Origin: Symbiodinium natans
Lineage: Eukaryota > Sar > Dinophyceae > Suessiales > Symbiodiniaceae
DNA: 45,000 bases
Reading direction: 5' to 3'
Assembly: GCA_905221605.1 (NCBI GenBank)
Contig: CAJNDS010002547.1
Span: 120,001 to 165,000, forward strand
This document shows positions 23,689 through 33,662 of the stretch, in pieces. The translations under genes were made by a program, and so were the position numbers. The first letter of the stretch is position 1, and the number at the start of each line of letters is the position of its first letter. The notes under the pieces are model-generated. The model did no database searches, was not told the origin of the DNA, and saw only the letters and a list, made by a program, of their open reading frames with translations.

Positions 23689-26600
23689 TTACGAAGGCGG
23701 ACTGAAACTGGGGTCTGGCCACCACTAGACCCAGGAGCAACCTAGGAATGAAGAGGATGCCCTCTTTTGTTTAAAGGGTTTCTTGTAAGGGACCCAAAAC
23801 CCCACAAATGTGAATAAGGGCCTACTCTGGGTCCTAGACCAGCATACTGCGACCGCCGTCGTCAGGCGTCCGCGGTATCACGTGGATGTGCACGTGCGGC
23901 ACCTCCAACAAGGCAGGAGATCTAACACACCAAAATCCTGGGCCGCCAAACCCTGCACCGCCTGTAAACCCTCAACCCGAAACGCTGAACACCAAAACCT
24001 CCAAGCCCCTAAGCCTCGAAACGCCAAATCCCTTTCACCCTGAACCCCCAAGCACCAAAACCCCTAAATCCTAAATCGAACACCTGAACCCCTAAGCCTC
24101 TAGACACCAAGACCCCTACACCCTAAGCTCTCAACACCTCAACACCAACACCTTGGGGATGCTCCCCCCTTATACCAACAGTCCTTAATAGGGATTATAA
24201 TTGGGGAGGGGGGGGTGCTATAACCCTTGTTAAGGACTGTGTTTATGAGCGAAAAGGGGTACCCTTAATCTTCCTCCCTATGTTCCATATTGGGGGTTAT
24301 AGTTGGGGGTACGATAATCCCTAATTGTTAAGGACTGTTAGTATGAGGGCTAAGGGGTACCCTTAATCTTACTCCCTATGTACCTACGCAGCCCCCAACC
24401 AACTCCCAAATTCGCCAGAAGGTCCCTTGAAATGGGAAACGTCCTAACTTCCTAACCAAAACCCCCAAACCCCAAACCCCAACCCCCAAACCCCAACCCC
24501 CAAACCCCAAACCCCAAACCCCAAACCCTAAACCCTAGACAGGGTTTAGGGTTGGCCTCCTGGCCGGCCCCAGGGCCGTCGTGGCAGGAGACCTGGAAGT
24601 CCTGTAGGAATTAAGGTTTAGGGTTTAGGGTTAGGGTTTAGTTGGGGTTTGGGGTTTAGGGTTTAGGGTTTGGGGTTTAGGGTTTAGGGTTTAGGGTGCA
24701 GGGTTCAGGGCTTAATGGTGTGTAGGGTTTAGGATCTATAGTTCAAAGGGCTTAGGATCTAAAAGTTAAAGAGTTCTTGGTCTGTGTTTCCAGGGATTTA
24801 GGGTCTCTGGTGTAAAGGTTTGGTGTCTATAGTCGAACTGGGTGTAAGCTTTACAATTTAAGGGGTTTATGGTGTATAGCCTAGCTTCAAGGGTGTTTAA
24901 GGTTGAAGACAGCTCCAAACCCAAAGTCAAAGCGCACACTAGGTCACCTGGGCATAGGGTTTGGGTGGGGCTTCAAGGGGGCACCCTAAACCCTAAACCC
25001 AAAACCCTAAACCCTAACCCTAAACTGCCCTAAACCCTAAAGGTCTTGTGTTTGGAGGTTCGCGGAGAAGCTGGAGGTTTTTCGAGGTTTTTCGGAGGGT
25101 GTCGAGCCCAAAAGTCCCAACTACAGACAGAACATGGACTATCGGAAGCAAGCTAGGGGTTTGGGGTTCAGAGTCTACTATTTGCTTGAGAACACGTTTT
25201 GAAAAATTTTAAAATCGTTATCCCTACATGAAATACCCTTCTAAAGAATATGTTGTTCTTTGCGGGGGGTTCTTGAGCAATTCGTAGGCTAGGGGTTTGG
25301 GGTTCAGAGTCTGTGGTTGAGGGTTTAGGCCATAAGGAGAGCTGAGCGCAGGCATAGGTGTTGGGGCGGCTGGGTGCGCTCTCTGTCCTTGGTGCCGAAG
25401 ACAGACCTGGATCATGAACCCTGGCTTAGGGTTTAGGGTTTAGGGTTTGGGGTTTAGGGTTTAGGGTTTAGGGTTGAGGGTTGAGGGTTGAGGGTTTAGG
25501 GTTTAACCCTCTGAACCCTCTGAACCCTACTTTGAACTCGTCACACTCTCAACCCCCTAAACCCGAGCCTAGAAGCCCTAAACCCTGTAAACCCTAATCC
25601 GTGCCCAGAATCAACAGCCTCCAACTTGCAACCCTAAACCCTAAACCCTAAACCCTAAGCCCTAAACCCTAAACCCTATAACCCTAAACCCTAAACCCCT
25701 AAAGGTAGGTCACCCAGAAACCAAGTATATTGGTTTTAGGGTTTAGGGTTTGGTGTTTAGGGTTTAGGGTTTGGGGTTTAGGGTTTTAGGGTTTAGGGGT
25801 AGTGCTGGGCATCAAGGTTTTGGGGTTTAGGGCTTAGGGTTTAGGGCGTGGGAGACCCGTATGGTGCCCAAAATATGCTGTAGAGTAGGAGTCCAAAGCT
25901 CCACGGGGTTGAGGGTTCAGGGAGTTGGGAGTTTAGGGTTTAGGGTTTAGGGTTTAGGGTTTAGGGTTTAGGGTTTAGGGTTTAGGGTTTAGGGTTTAGG
26001 GTTTAGGGTTTAGGGTTTAGGGGTCATGAGTAAGGATTTAGGGAGTTTGAAGTTTGGGCTCGGGGGCCTAAAGGGTTTAGGCTTTAGGGAGTTTGGGGTT
26101 TAGGATTTAGTGGTCGAAACTGGGGTGCCTTTGGGTGCAAGGGGGGCACCTCTATGATATATTGCTGCAGATACCCAGCGCGACATGCGAAAAAACGTCG
26201 CCCCTGCCGAGGGCTCAGGACTCCGGTGGGCTGGACAGAACACGCAACTTCATGACACGCGAACTCCTAAACCCTTAAAAGAAAATCAGGGGGGAATGGC
26301 GAAATCCTTCCGGGCGTTCTCCTTTTTGGAGGTTCAGGGGGCCCAGGCCCTTTTGCACAACACCCCCTTTCCCACTCCCCCCCCGACCCCTGAAACCTAA
26401 ACCCTAAACCCTAAACCCTAAACCCTAAACCCTAAACCCTAAACCCTAAACCCTAAACCCAAACCCCTAAACCCTAAACCCCAAAAGAAAATCAAGGGGT
26501 ATGGGTAAAATCCTTGCTTTTATTCTCCTTTGAGAGGTTAAGGGGTAGGGGCCTTAATACCTGGAATAGGGTGCCGGGGGTGACTATAGTACCATTAGAC

Positions 26601-28248
26601 AGGGACCATAAGGGAATACTATTTGTAATTATTGCGACCCTTATAGTATGGGCTAAAATCCTTCCCTATTCTCTCCTTGCAGAGGTTTGAGGGTTTAGGG
26701 TTTAGGAATGGGGTTTAGGGTTTAGGGTTTCGGGTTTTTTAGGGTTTAGGGTTTAGGGTTTAGGGTTTAGGGTTTAGGGTTTAGGGTTTAGGGTTTGGGG
26801 TATGTTGAGTTATTCTTAGATTTTCAGAGGCTGAACAAGTCAAGTCGCGTCAGCCGCCGCTGAACTTCTGCCACTCCCTGGCTCATCTCAAGCGCAGTAA
26901 GCGCAGTAAGCGCCCTAAACCCTAAACCCTAAACCCTAAACCCTAAACCCTAAACCCTACACCATATAAACCCCAAACCCTCAACCCTAAACCCTACTGA
27001 GCCCGACTGTAAACTCTAAACCCTATTTGCTGCCCGGTTTTCCGCAAAACAAGCGCAAGAGTTCTGTGAAACCACACGTGTGCAAGTCCAGACGGTTGGT
27101 GGAGTAAGAGGTTTCACTTCGTTGCTGAGTTCATAAGCCCCCAAAAAGTGTACACTTTCAATCCCAAAACGTGTAAAGTGTACTCACTCAGCTTCTAGTT
27201 CAGAGGCTTTGATGGTTTAGGTCTAGAGCTTGTGGTTGTCTGGTCTAGGGCTTTGGGTTGTCTAGGACTGTGACTCCAAACCCTAAACCCCAAACCCTGA
27301 CCCTAAACCCTAAACCCTAAACCCTAAACCCTAAACCCTAAACCCTAAACTCTTGTAGGGTCTTAGGTCCAAGGGCTTCGGGATTCAAACTTCTCCAAAG
27401 TCAGGGATTCCAGGCTCCTGGGACCAAAGCAAAGTAGGCCCCAACACCCTAAACCCTAAACCCAAAACCCTAAAGCCCTCGACTCTGCATCCCCAATGGT
27501 CACCCAAGTGGAAACTGGAGACGCCAACCCCAGCCTCTAACAGCGCCACGCGCGAGTCTGTGGACAGCTCCGCAATGCGCTGCTTCTCCTGCCCCAGCAG
27601 GTTTAGGGTTTAGGGCTAGGGTTTAGGGTTTAGGGTTTAGGGTTTAGGGTTTAGGGTTTAGGGTTTAGGGTTTAGGGTTTAGGGTTTAGGGTTTAGGGTG
27701 TAGTGTTTAGGGTTTAGGGTTTAGGGTTTAGGGTTTAGGGTTTAGGGTTTAGGGTTTAGGGTTTAGGGTTTAGGGTTTAGGGTTTAGGGTTTAGGGTTTA
27801 GGGTTTAGGGTTTAGGGTTTAGGGTTTAGGGTTTATGGTTTAGGTTTTATGGTTTAGGGTTTAGGGTTTAGGGTTTAGGGTTTAGGGTTTAGGGTTTAGG
27901 GTTTAGGGTTTAGGGTTTAGGGTTTAGGGTTTAGGGTTTAGGGTTTAGGGTTTAGGGTTTAGGGTTTAGGGTTTAGGGTTTGCACACTGCCCTTCGAGGG
28001 ATACCAGAAGATAGTAGCGGATGGATAGACACAGAGATCGACAGATGGACCGAGCGGAAAGACTCACCACAACAGATAGAGAAACACAAAGAAATGTATA
28101 ATCGAAAAGAAGAGATCCGTCTTGCCAAGGGTTTAGGGTTTAGGGTTTAGGGTTTAGGGAGCTGTAGCCTCCTTTGGCACGACCAGCGTGTGCCCCTCCC
28201 GGCGTGGGTTGATGTCCAGGAACGCGTACCTCCCGCATGCCAAGCTTT
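23689..28248 (-). CDS. HIT/FHIT-like histidine-triad nucleotide hydrolase, spliced, 5' end not resolved
   Basis: HIT proteins hydrolyse or transfer nucleotidyl groups (for example diadenosine polyphosphates) through a His-x-His-x-His motif. Read on the minus strand, six exons give an almost continuous HIT domain: 28248-28172 (YAFLDINPRREGHTLVVPKE, the last codon shared with the next exon), 27588-27535 (KQRIAELSTDSRVALLE), 26886-26842 (MSQGVAEVQRRLTRL), 24601-24557 (DFQVSCHDGPGAGQE), 23902-23840 (VPHVHIHVIPRTPDDGG, the catalytic triad) and 23724-23689 (WWPDPSFSPPS, stop). Exon order, spacing and the GPGAGQ-VPHVHIHV junction follow the family. Candidate donors are GA (28171), GC (27534), GA (26841), GC (24556) and GT (23839); all acceptors are AG. 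The start is uncertain: a piece near 28.5 kb could encode the first strand. Introns total about 3.8 kb and hold telomeric arrays and TIR elements. The protein may be functional if these introns are spliced; otherwise it is a scattered pseudogene. Confidence 0.68.
23725..23839 (-). mobile_element. Family C TIR element forming the last HIT intron
   Basis: A 115-nt element with ends CTAGGACCCAGAGTA and CTCCTGGGTCTAG, flanked by TGGT on both sides. It lies between the catalytic HIT exon and the presumed last exon. GT (inside the TGGT copy) to AG (element end) gives a short C-terminus. Exact removal of one TGGT copy would instead need a non-AG boundary and would extend the frame, so the true splice site is open. 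Confidence 0.6.
24175..24248. mobile_element. Family D TIR element, in a HIT intron
   Basis: ACAGTCCTTAA occurs at the left end and TTAAGGACTGT at the right end, a perfect 11-bp inverted repeat around a G-rich centre. A second right-end-like unit follows at about 24290-24350. Related, weaker copies lie at about 23154-23218 and 33233-33291. Confidence 0.5.
25177..25287. mobile_element. Family E TIR element flanked by 25-bp direct repeats, in a HIT intron
   Basis: Begins ACTATTTGCTTGAGAAC and ends GGTTCTTGAGCAATTCGTAG, an imperfect inverted repeat. Exactly the same 25 bp occurs before it (25152-25176) and after it (25288-25312). Relatives lie at 8160-8252 and 17327-17452. Confidence 0.55.
27119..27197 (-). 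mobile_element. Introner-like TIR element, family B, older copy inside a HIT intron
   Basis: Shares TTGCTGAGTTCATAAGCC, the GTGTACACTTTCA core and GTACTCACTCAGC with the two intronic copies above, but lacks the central CTATAGGGGATT block and has decayed ends. It lies inside the intron between HIT exons 27535-27588 and 26842-26886, so here it is part of a larger intron. Confidence 0.65.
27601..27989. repeat. Longest TTTAGGG array, inside a HIT intron
   Basis: About 55 near-perfect units. It begins one base beyond CTGCTGGGGCAG, the acceptor of HIT exon 27588-27535, so it fills most of that 583-nt intron. On the transcribed strand it reads CCCTAAA. Confidence 0.95.
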
Positions 28249-28322
28249 CTGACAGGTTCGGGGGTTTACTTGAAAGTTCATGGGGTTTAGGGTTGAGGGT
28301 TTAAGCGCCTGATGCTTCCCTA

Positions 28323-28434
28323 CTTCGTAGCCCAGTAGCCATATTCTGATAAGGGCACCCCTTTTGGGGTTGGTTACTTTATAAGGGAACCTTGAACCCC
28401 AAAAAAGGGTAAAGGGTACTACTGGGCTACCAAG
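28323..28434. mobile_element. Family A TIR element
   Basis: About 112 bp with terminal inverted repeats (TTCGTAGCCCAGTAG and CTACTGGGCTACCAAG) and the shared core TTTATAAGGGAACC. On the minus strand it is flanked by TAGGC and TAGGG, a possible 5-bp target duplication. It lies just upstream of the secure HIT exons, so it may be part of the first HIT intron. Confidence 0.68.
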
Positions 28435-28504
28435 CCTATGTACCTCTTTAAAGGATGTTGTAGTCAACCTATCGCTCGGAGACTCCCTACGAGGAACAAC
28501 ACGA

Positions 28505-28585
28505 AGATGCAGGGCTTCCCCCCCTCTCGACCACCCTCGCAAAAATCCTATCATCGGGGATAGGATTGGGGGGACCCTTGGGGAC
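28505..28585 (-). CDS. Possible first exon of the HIT gene
   Basis: One minus-strand frame reads PIPDDRIFARVVERGG, resembling the first beta strand of HIT domains (an IF-x-K/R-I/V pattern). It lies upstream of the secure exons, with an inverted-repeat element (28323-28434) between. The frame closes soon after, and no clear GT donor joins it in frame to the next exon, so this is tentative. Confidence 0.25.
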
Positions 28586-29006
28586 ATAGACCCTCTGAAT
28601 AAGGTCCCTGTTTAAGAGAGCCAGAAGAGGGTTAAGAAGGGTTCCCTTTTAAGGGTCCCCCTTGTCCTAGCTAGGATATCATCAGTAGCTGAAGCAAGGG
28701 CTAGATTTCATTCCGACCATCCAACGCTAGACCCTGCACCCTCAGCCCTCACCCTCAAGACCTCCAAAACAGAACACACCCTAAAAACTCTAAACGCCCT
28801 CGAACCCCTAAGAACCCTGAAAGACCCTTAAAGGCCTTAAGAGCACGGGTCACCAGCGTTCTCCTTCGGCCACCTTCGAGGAGGGTATGTCCCCTGGCAA
28901 GGAGCATTTCCAGCCATTCATACTAAAGATTCAGGGTTTAGGTACCATAGGGTTTAGTTACCATAGGGTTTAGGGTTAGGGCTTTAGGGTTTAGGGTTTA
29001 GGCAAA

Positions 29007-29183
29007 ACGCATGGTAGGTGAAAGCCACTTCTTCCAGGGCATATCGCCCAAGAATAAAACGTGCCAACGCAATGATAGAAACGCAATGATAGAAATCATA
29101 ATGATAATGAGCTGGGTGACAAAGATCAAGGAATAGCAGCAATGTAGAGCAATGATAACTGTTCGAAAGCTTCGACTATAAAC
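29007..29183 (-). CDS. Exon-like island with a long transmembrane segment
   Basis: Minus-strand frame is open about 57 codons: FRTVIIALHCCYSLIFVTQL, IIIMISIIAFLSL, then RWHVLFLGDMPWKKWLSP. It has no early ATG. One or two hydrophobic helices are followed by a Trp/Lys-rich segment. Telomeric repeats follow directly. It lies upstream of the HIT gene on the same strand. Confidence 0.4.
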
Positions 29184-29392
29184 CTAGACGCTAAACCCTA
29201 AACCGTAAACCCTAAACCCTAAACCCTAAACCCTAAACCCTGCCACACGGCAATCATAGACATGATAAGCCAACATGATAAGCCAGTGTACGGCTAGCTC
29301 AGCATCCTAAAGACCTACTGTCTTACACCCTAAACCCTAAACCCTAAACCCTAAGCCCTAAACCCTAAACCCTAAACCCTAAACCCTAAACC

Positions 29393-29489
29393 CTTGAACA
29401 ACCAAAAAGCAACCATGGTTCATAATTGGGAAGCGCAGGCGCTGAACAACCCTGTTTAGCACGTCCGCGCGTCGAGGTTGATCTTGGCT
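29393..29489 (-). CDS. Exon-like island, unknown
   Basis: After CTCCTAAG the minus strand reads QPRSTSTRGRAKQGCSAPAL then PNYEPWLLFGCSR and runs into GGGTTTAGGG. Confidence 0.25.
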
Positions 29490-29810
29490 GCACTTAGGAG
29501 GGTAGTAAAAAATGAAACCCTAAACCTTAAACCCTAAACCCCAAAACCCTAAACCCTAAACCCAAAACCCTAAAACCGTAAACCCTAAAACCCTAAAACC
29601 AATAAGCCCAAAAAGGCTAAGCATCTAAAGTTACAGTAAAGCACCACAAAGTGATGAGGCTAGTTTCATGTGGTTTGGGGTTTCGGGTTTAGGGCCTAGG
29701 GTTTTGGGTTTTGGGTTTAGGGTTTAGGGTTAGGGGTAGAGGAGATTTTGGCCATTTTTGGGCGTGACGGGGGTGGATTCTTAGGGGGCTGAGGGCTGAG
29801 GAACCTTCTC

Positions 29811-29930
29811 CTAGTTGCTGAGTTCATAATTCATAAACCCCCTGAAAAAAGCACACCTTTCAGTTCTATAGGGGATTATAGTATCCCTAAACCCTAAACC
29901 CTAAACCCTAAACGTGCTCACTCAGCTACT
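29811..29930 (-). mobile_element. Family B TIR element invaded by telomeric repeats
   Basis: Left part (CTAGTTGCTGAGTTCATAA, CTATAGGGGATTATAGTATC) and right end (GCTCACTCAGCTACT) match family B. The segment between, AAAAAAGTGTAAA in other copies, is replaced by about four CCCTAAA units at 29885-29913. Flanks TTCTC and TTCTG suggest a 4-5 bp target duplication. Confidence 0.7.
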
Positions 29931-30134
29931 CAGTTCTGAACAATTCTTAGGAGGAATTGAGAAGTCGCACCTCGGATGATCTTGGTGAAGAGCGACATGG
30001 CTTCGACTTCGCACGTGCTCGCGTGTGACGTCTCACAAAGATCTGCAGCAGAATCCACCCTTGCCGAAACGCCGGCAAGTGCACTTGAAATCCTCAGCCC
30101 CAAACCCTATGAGACATTGTTCGACAGGGTCTGG

Positions 30135-30470
30135 GGTTTTATTTTTACTCTTATGATTATTGTTATTCTTATTATGATTATGATTATTATTTATATATTT
30201 ATATTTATATATATTTCTTTATTTATGTTTTATGGGCTGTGTTCTAAGCAACAAGAAGCTGTAAGTTTCCCAAGCTCAAGCCGAGAGCTGCGAACAGGCC
30301 TTGCTTTCTGTAGGCCCCGAGCCACGTGGGGCGTGTCTCTAGGGTTTGGGGGCTTAGGGTTTAGGCGTTCTTATTACTATTATTAATATTATTCTTATTA
30401 CTATTATTATTACTATGATTATTATTATGTATATATATTTGTTTTTCCACCCTCGGTGTGGGGTTGTTGG
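30135..30470. repeat. AT-rich microsatellites
   Basis: TTA/TAT-rich stretches at 30135-30230 and 30370-30440, with a short G/C-rich piece between. The plus-strand ORF at 29976-30386 runs through them and becomes a low-complexity Ile/Tyr/Phe stretch. Its first 55 codons could be coding; nothing is recognised. Confidence 0.8.
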
Positions 30471-30536
30471 ATTTTAAACTCAACTCTTCTCCTCGCCCGG
30501 AACTTTTCTCCTCGCCCGGTCTACTCCTCGCTCATC

Positions 30537-30745
30537 CCTGGAGTGCCCAACCCCAGAGTGTCCCCGGAGTGCCCAGCCCCATGCCCAAACCCAGAGTCTC
30601 TCTGAAGTGCCCACCCCAGAGTGTCCCCTGATTCCCCGCCGTGGAGTGCCCAACCCCAGAGTCCCTGGAGTGCCCAACCCCAGAGTGTCCCCGGAGTGCC
30701 CAGCCCCAGAGTCTCTGGAGTGCCCAACCCAGAGTATCTGTACCA
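30537..30745. repeat. 26-bp GC-rich minisatellite
   Basis: Imperfect units of GGAGTGCCCAACCCCAGAGT plus GTCCCC. Overlapping ORFs on both strands here are repeat by-products. The first ~120 bp with its flank recurs inverted at 33537-33662. Confidence 0.8.
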
Positions 30746-30765
30746 AGAGAGGGTGGGGATGTTCG

Positions 30766-30832
30766 AAGTAAAATACATATATATATATATACATATATAC
30801 ATATATATATATATATATTTTTTTTGGGGGGG
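30766..30832. repeat. TA microsatellite followed by T and G runs
   Basis: Alternating TA/CATA for about 50 bp, then T8 and G7. No gene. Confidence 0.9.
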
Positions 30833-31214
30833 GTTCGGATGGTGTTGGAGTGTAGTTTGTGGTTTGTGTATAAAACCGATGAGCCCCATAAACAACCCTA
30901 CAAACCCCGTCCCCAAACGCGCATAATGGAGCCCCAAACCCTAAACCCTAAACTCATACTGAACTTGTCCACCTCTGACAAGATCTGGGGAGACTCGGAT
31001 AGCTTTTTGCATTGACATCGTTTTCGTTATCTTGGGTTGGAGGACTAAACCCTAACAAACCAAAACCTCAAAGTTTAAGGTGACCTAAACCCTAAACCCC
31101 CAACCCTACACCCTAAACCTTAAACCCTAAACCCCAAACCCTAAACCCTAAACCCTATCCCTAGAAGAGCGACTGCCAAAACCGGCTGGCAGTGCTAATG
31201 GACGCAACACGAGG

Positions 31215-31387
31215 GGAGTCGCTTGTCAAGTGTTCCCAGTGCTTTGCAGGGGTTTTGCACTAGTTATCCACGCTTGTCTGCATGTTTCGCTTTCGGAAAA
31301 TTCAGGGTTGTAGCCCGCCACAACTACAGTAAGTTAGGGGTGTGGCTTTTCAGGTGTTCCCATCGCTTTACAGGGATTTTAACCCTT
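31215..31387. repeat. Imperfect ~45-bp direct duplication
   Basis: Two copies (about 31215-31260 and 31342-31387) share CTTNTCANGTGTTCCCA and GCTTTNCAGGG-TTTT, about 80 bp apart. No gene seen. Confidence 0.55.
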
Positions 31388-31852
31388 GCTTAGGTTCGGG
31401 TGATCAGAAGCCCCTTGGGTGGTGGCCCCCTTTCATGGGTTTCCCTCAAATGCCCTTGACTAGGCGTAATTCTCCCTAAATGGAACCCCTCGGGTATCTT
31501 TTGGCTGACACCTCGTCCTTGGACGATGCCCATAAGTGCTCTAGATCTCGCGCCTCGATCCCAGGGCCTCCCCCCAAACCCTTCTTCGGGGGCTTCTCCC
31601 CAACCCCAAACCCCAAACCCCAAACCCTAAACCCTAAACCCTAAACCCCGAACCCCAAACCCCAAACCCCAAACCCCAAACCCTAAACCCTAAACCCTAA
31701 ACCCCAAACCCTAAACCCTAAACCGTTCGCGGTCCCGGCTTTGTCCCAAAACGCCCTGGCCTGCTGCTCTCGCCCTCGGGGCTCCTCCGAGGACCCTCGG
31801 CGGCGGGCCAAGGAGGGGCCTCGCGAGTCTGCAGCGTTGCTTCACATGGTAG

Positions 31853-32057
31853 GGTTTAGGGTTTAGGGTTTATGGTTTAGGGTTTAGGGTTTAGGGTTTA
31901 GGGTTTAGGGTTTAGGGTTTAGGGTTTAGGGTTTAGGGTTTAGGGTTTAGGGTTTAGGGTTTAGGGGTTTAGGGGTTTAGGGTTTAGGGTTTAGGGTTTA
32001 GGGTTTAGGGTTTAGGGTTTAGGGTTTAGGGTGTAGGGTGTAGGGTTTAGGGTTTAG
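31853..32057. repeat. TTTAGGG array
   Basis: About 28 units with two TTTAGGGG variants. Further arrays of this type lie at 11640-11753, 12552-12668, 13274-13357, 25935-26021 and 34073-34235. Confidence 0.93.
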
Positions 32058-33054
32058 GGTTGAGGGGATTAGGTATCTTTCTATCCCCGACCCGCAGACC
32101 CCCTGTATATACCCTTTACGGGATTCTACTTTCCTCACTCCGCACGAAGAACCAGTAATTAAGCTAAGGTTACAGAGGGTTCTTGAGGGTTCAGGATGTT
32201 TAGTGTCATCTAGGATTGTTAAGGATATTTATTTGGGGTTGTGCGGGGTTGTCTGGGCTTGCCTGAAGCTTCTAGCCTGACTTAGGGTCTTGTGGCCTAA
32301 TTAAGTAGCACCGCATTGGAAATCCGTTGTTGGAGGGTGGCACTGAATCTTCTGAGAACCCCGGACCCTGGACCAGAGCAACACCCTAAATCCTAAACCC
32401 TAGACCTTAAACCCCAAATCTGGAGGTCTTGACTTTCGTCCTTCGCAGGGCCAGCGTGCTCGGCTTCGCAGTAAAATGCCCGAAAACCCTCAGCACTGAA
32501 CCCCCAAGACCCCAAGCCCTGCAACCACTAAACCCCTAACCCCTAACCCCTAACCCCTAAACCCTAAACCCTAAACCCTAAACCCTAAACCCTTTAGGGT
32601 TTAGGGATCAGGATGCGGGGTCTGCAGGGCGTTATGGGATGTTAGGGCATTATCGGGTTTAGGTTTAGGGTTTAGGGTTTAGGGATTAGGGTTTAGGGTT
32701 TAGGGTCTAGGGTCTAGGGTCAAGGGTTTAGGATTTAGGGTTTAGGGTTTAGGGTTTAGGGTTTAGGGTTTAGGGCTACAAGGCTTCTAAGCCCTATACA
32801 GAGGGCTTGTAGGGGCTTAATGGGCCTTCAGGGACAGAGAGGAGCCGCGGAACCGTGATGGAGGGCATCGCGGGCATGGCCTTAGGAAGTTTAGGGTTTA
32901 GGGTTTAGGGTTTAGGGTTTCGGGTTCAGGGTTCAGGGTCTTGGGGTTTAGGGCTTACCTTCGGGGCTCAGGAACGCGCGGGGGGTCTCAGCACAGAAGC
33001 CCTGAGTCCCTAAGCCACCTCCAAAACCCCTCAACCTTTGGTGCTTGGGCTGTT

Positions 33055-33220
33055 CCCAGATCTTCCAATACCCCCTTCTTTTAAGGAATATGTCCCTAAC
33101 TCATAATACTGATCCTTAGTATAAACTAGAACATTAAGGAATATACCCCTAACTCATAATCCTGATCCTTCGTATAAATTACGGTATACTCCTAAATTAA
33201 GGGGCTTTGGAAGATCTGGG
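33055..33220. mobile_element. 166-bp TIR element with a 14-bp perfect inverted repeat
   Basis: Starts CCCAGATCTTCCAA and ends in its exact complement TTGGAAGATCTGGG; the pairing continues imperfectly inward. Inside are two tandem ~50-bp copies beginning TAAGGAATAT. No coding capacity, so a MITE-like element. Confidence 0.6.
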
Positions 33221-33232
33221 TTCCCCCTTATA

Positions 33233-33291
33233 CTAACAGACCTTCATGGGGATTCTAATGGGGGGCACTGTAATCCGATTAAGGACTGTTA
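33233..33291. mobile_element. Family D TIR element
   Basis: Ends CTAACAGACCTT and AAGGACTGTTAG form an inverted repeat like the copy at 24175. It directly follows the element at 33055-33220. Confidence 0.4.
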
Positions 33292-33536
33292 GCAGTGTGG
33301 GGGGGGGGGGGGACGAAACGTCCCAATCTGGTGATGCGTGAACCCTCCACCCTAAGCCCTAAGCCCTAAGCCCTAAGCCTAAACCCTAAACCCTAAACCC
33401 TAAGCCCTAAACCCCACATGGTTCTCAACTGTCACCGGAAAGCTACCAGCCAGATGTGTCTCTGCTGCACATCGTAAGGACACCGAGTACCCCTTTATAA
33501 CCTCAACAAATCAACTTCGAACATCCCCGCCTTAGG

Positions 33537-33662
33537 GACTTGGGGGTTTGGCATCCAGGGAGTGTCTGGGGTTGGGCACTCCAGGGAGTCTCTAGGAGTA
33601 GACCGGGCGAGGAGAAGAGTTGAGTTTAAAATCGAACAACCCCACACCGAAGGTGGGGAATA
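33537..33662. repeat. Inverted copy of the 30.44-30.57 kb segment
   Basis: On the minus strand it shares CGGTGTGGGGTTGTT, ATTTTAAACTCAACTCTTCT and CTCGCCCGGTCTACTCCT with the plus strand at about 30450-30530, then GGAGTGCCCAACCCCAGA. A dispersed repeat of unknown type. Confidence 0.7.

Noticed and set aside
23364-23740. ORFs of 73-111 aa on both strands near the HIT 3' end
   Set aside because: They run through CCCAAGACC repeats and telomere-like sequence, and overlap the last HIT exon in other frames.
25041-27455. Open islands at 25041-25124, 26130-26262, 27010-27110 and 27360-27455 with splice-like edges
   Set aside because: They lie inside introns of the HIT gene as reconstructed. They show that open frame plus GT/AG alone is weak evidence here, which lowers all single-island calls.
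30480-31015. Four overlapping ORFs (101-138 aa)
   Set aside because: They are translations of the 26-bp minisatellite and TA tracts.
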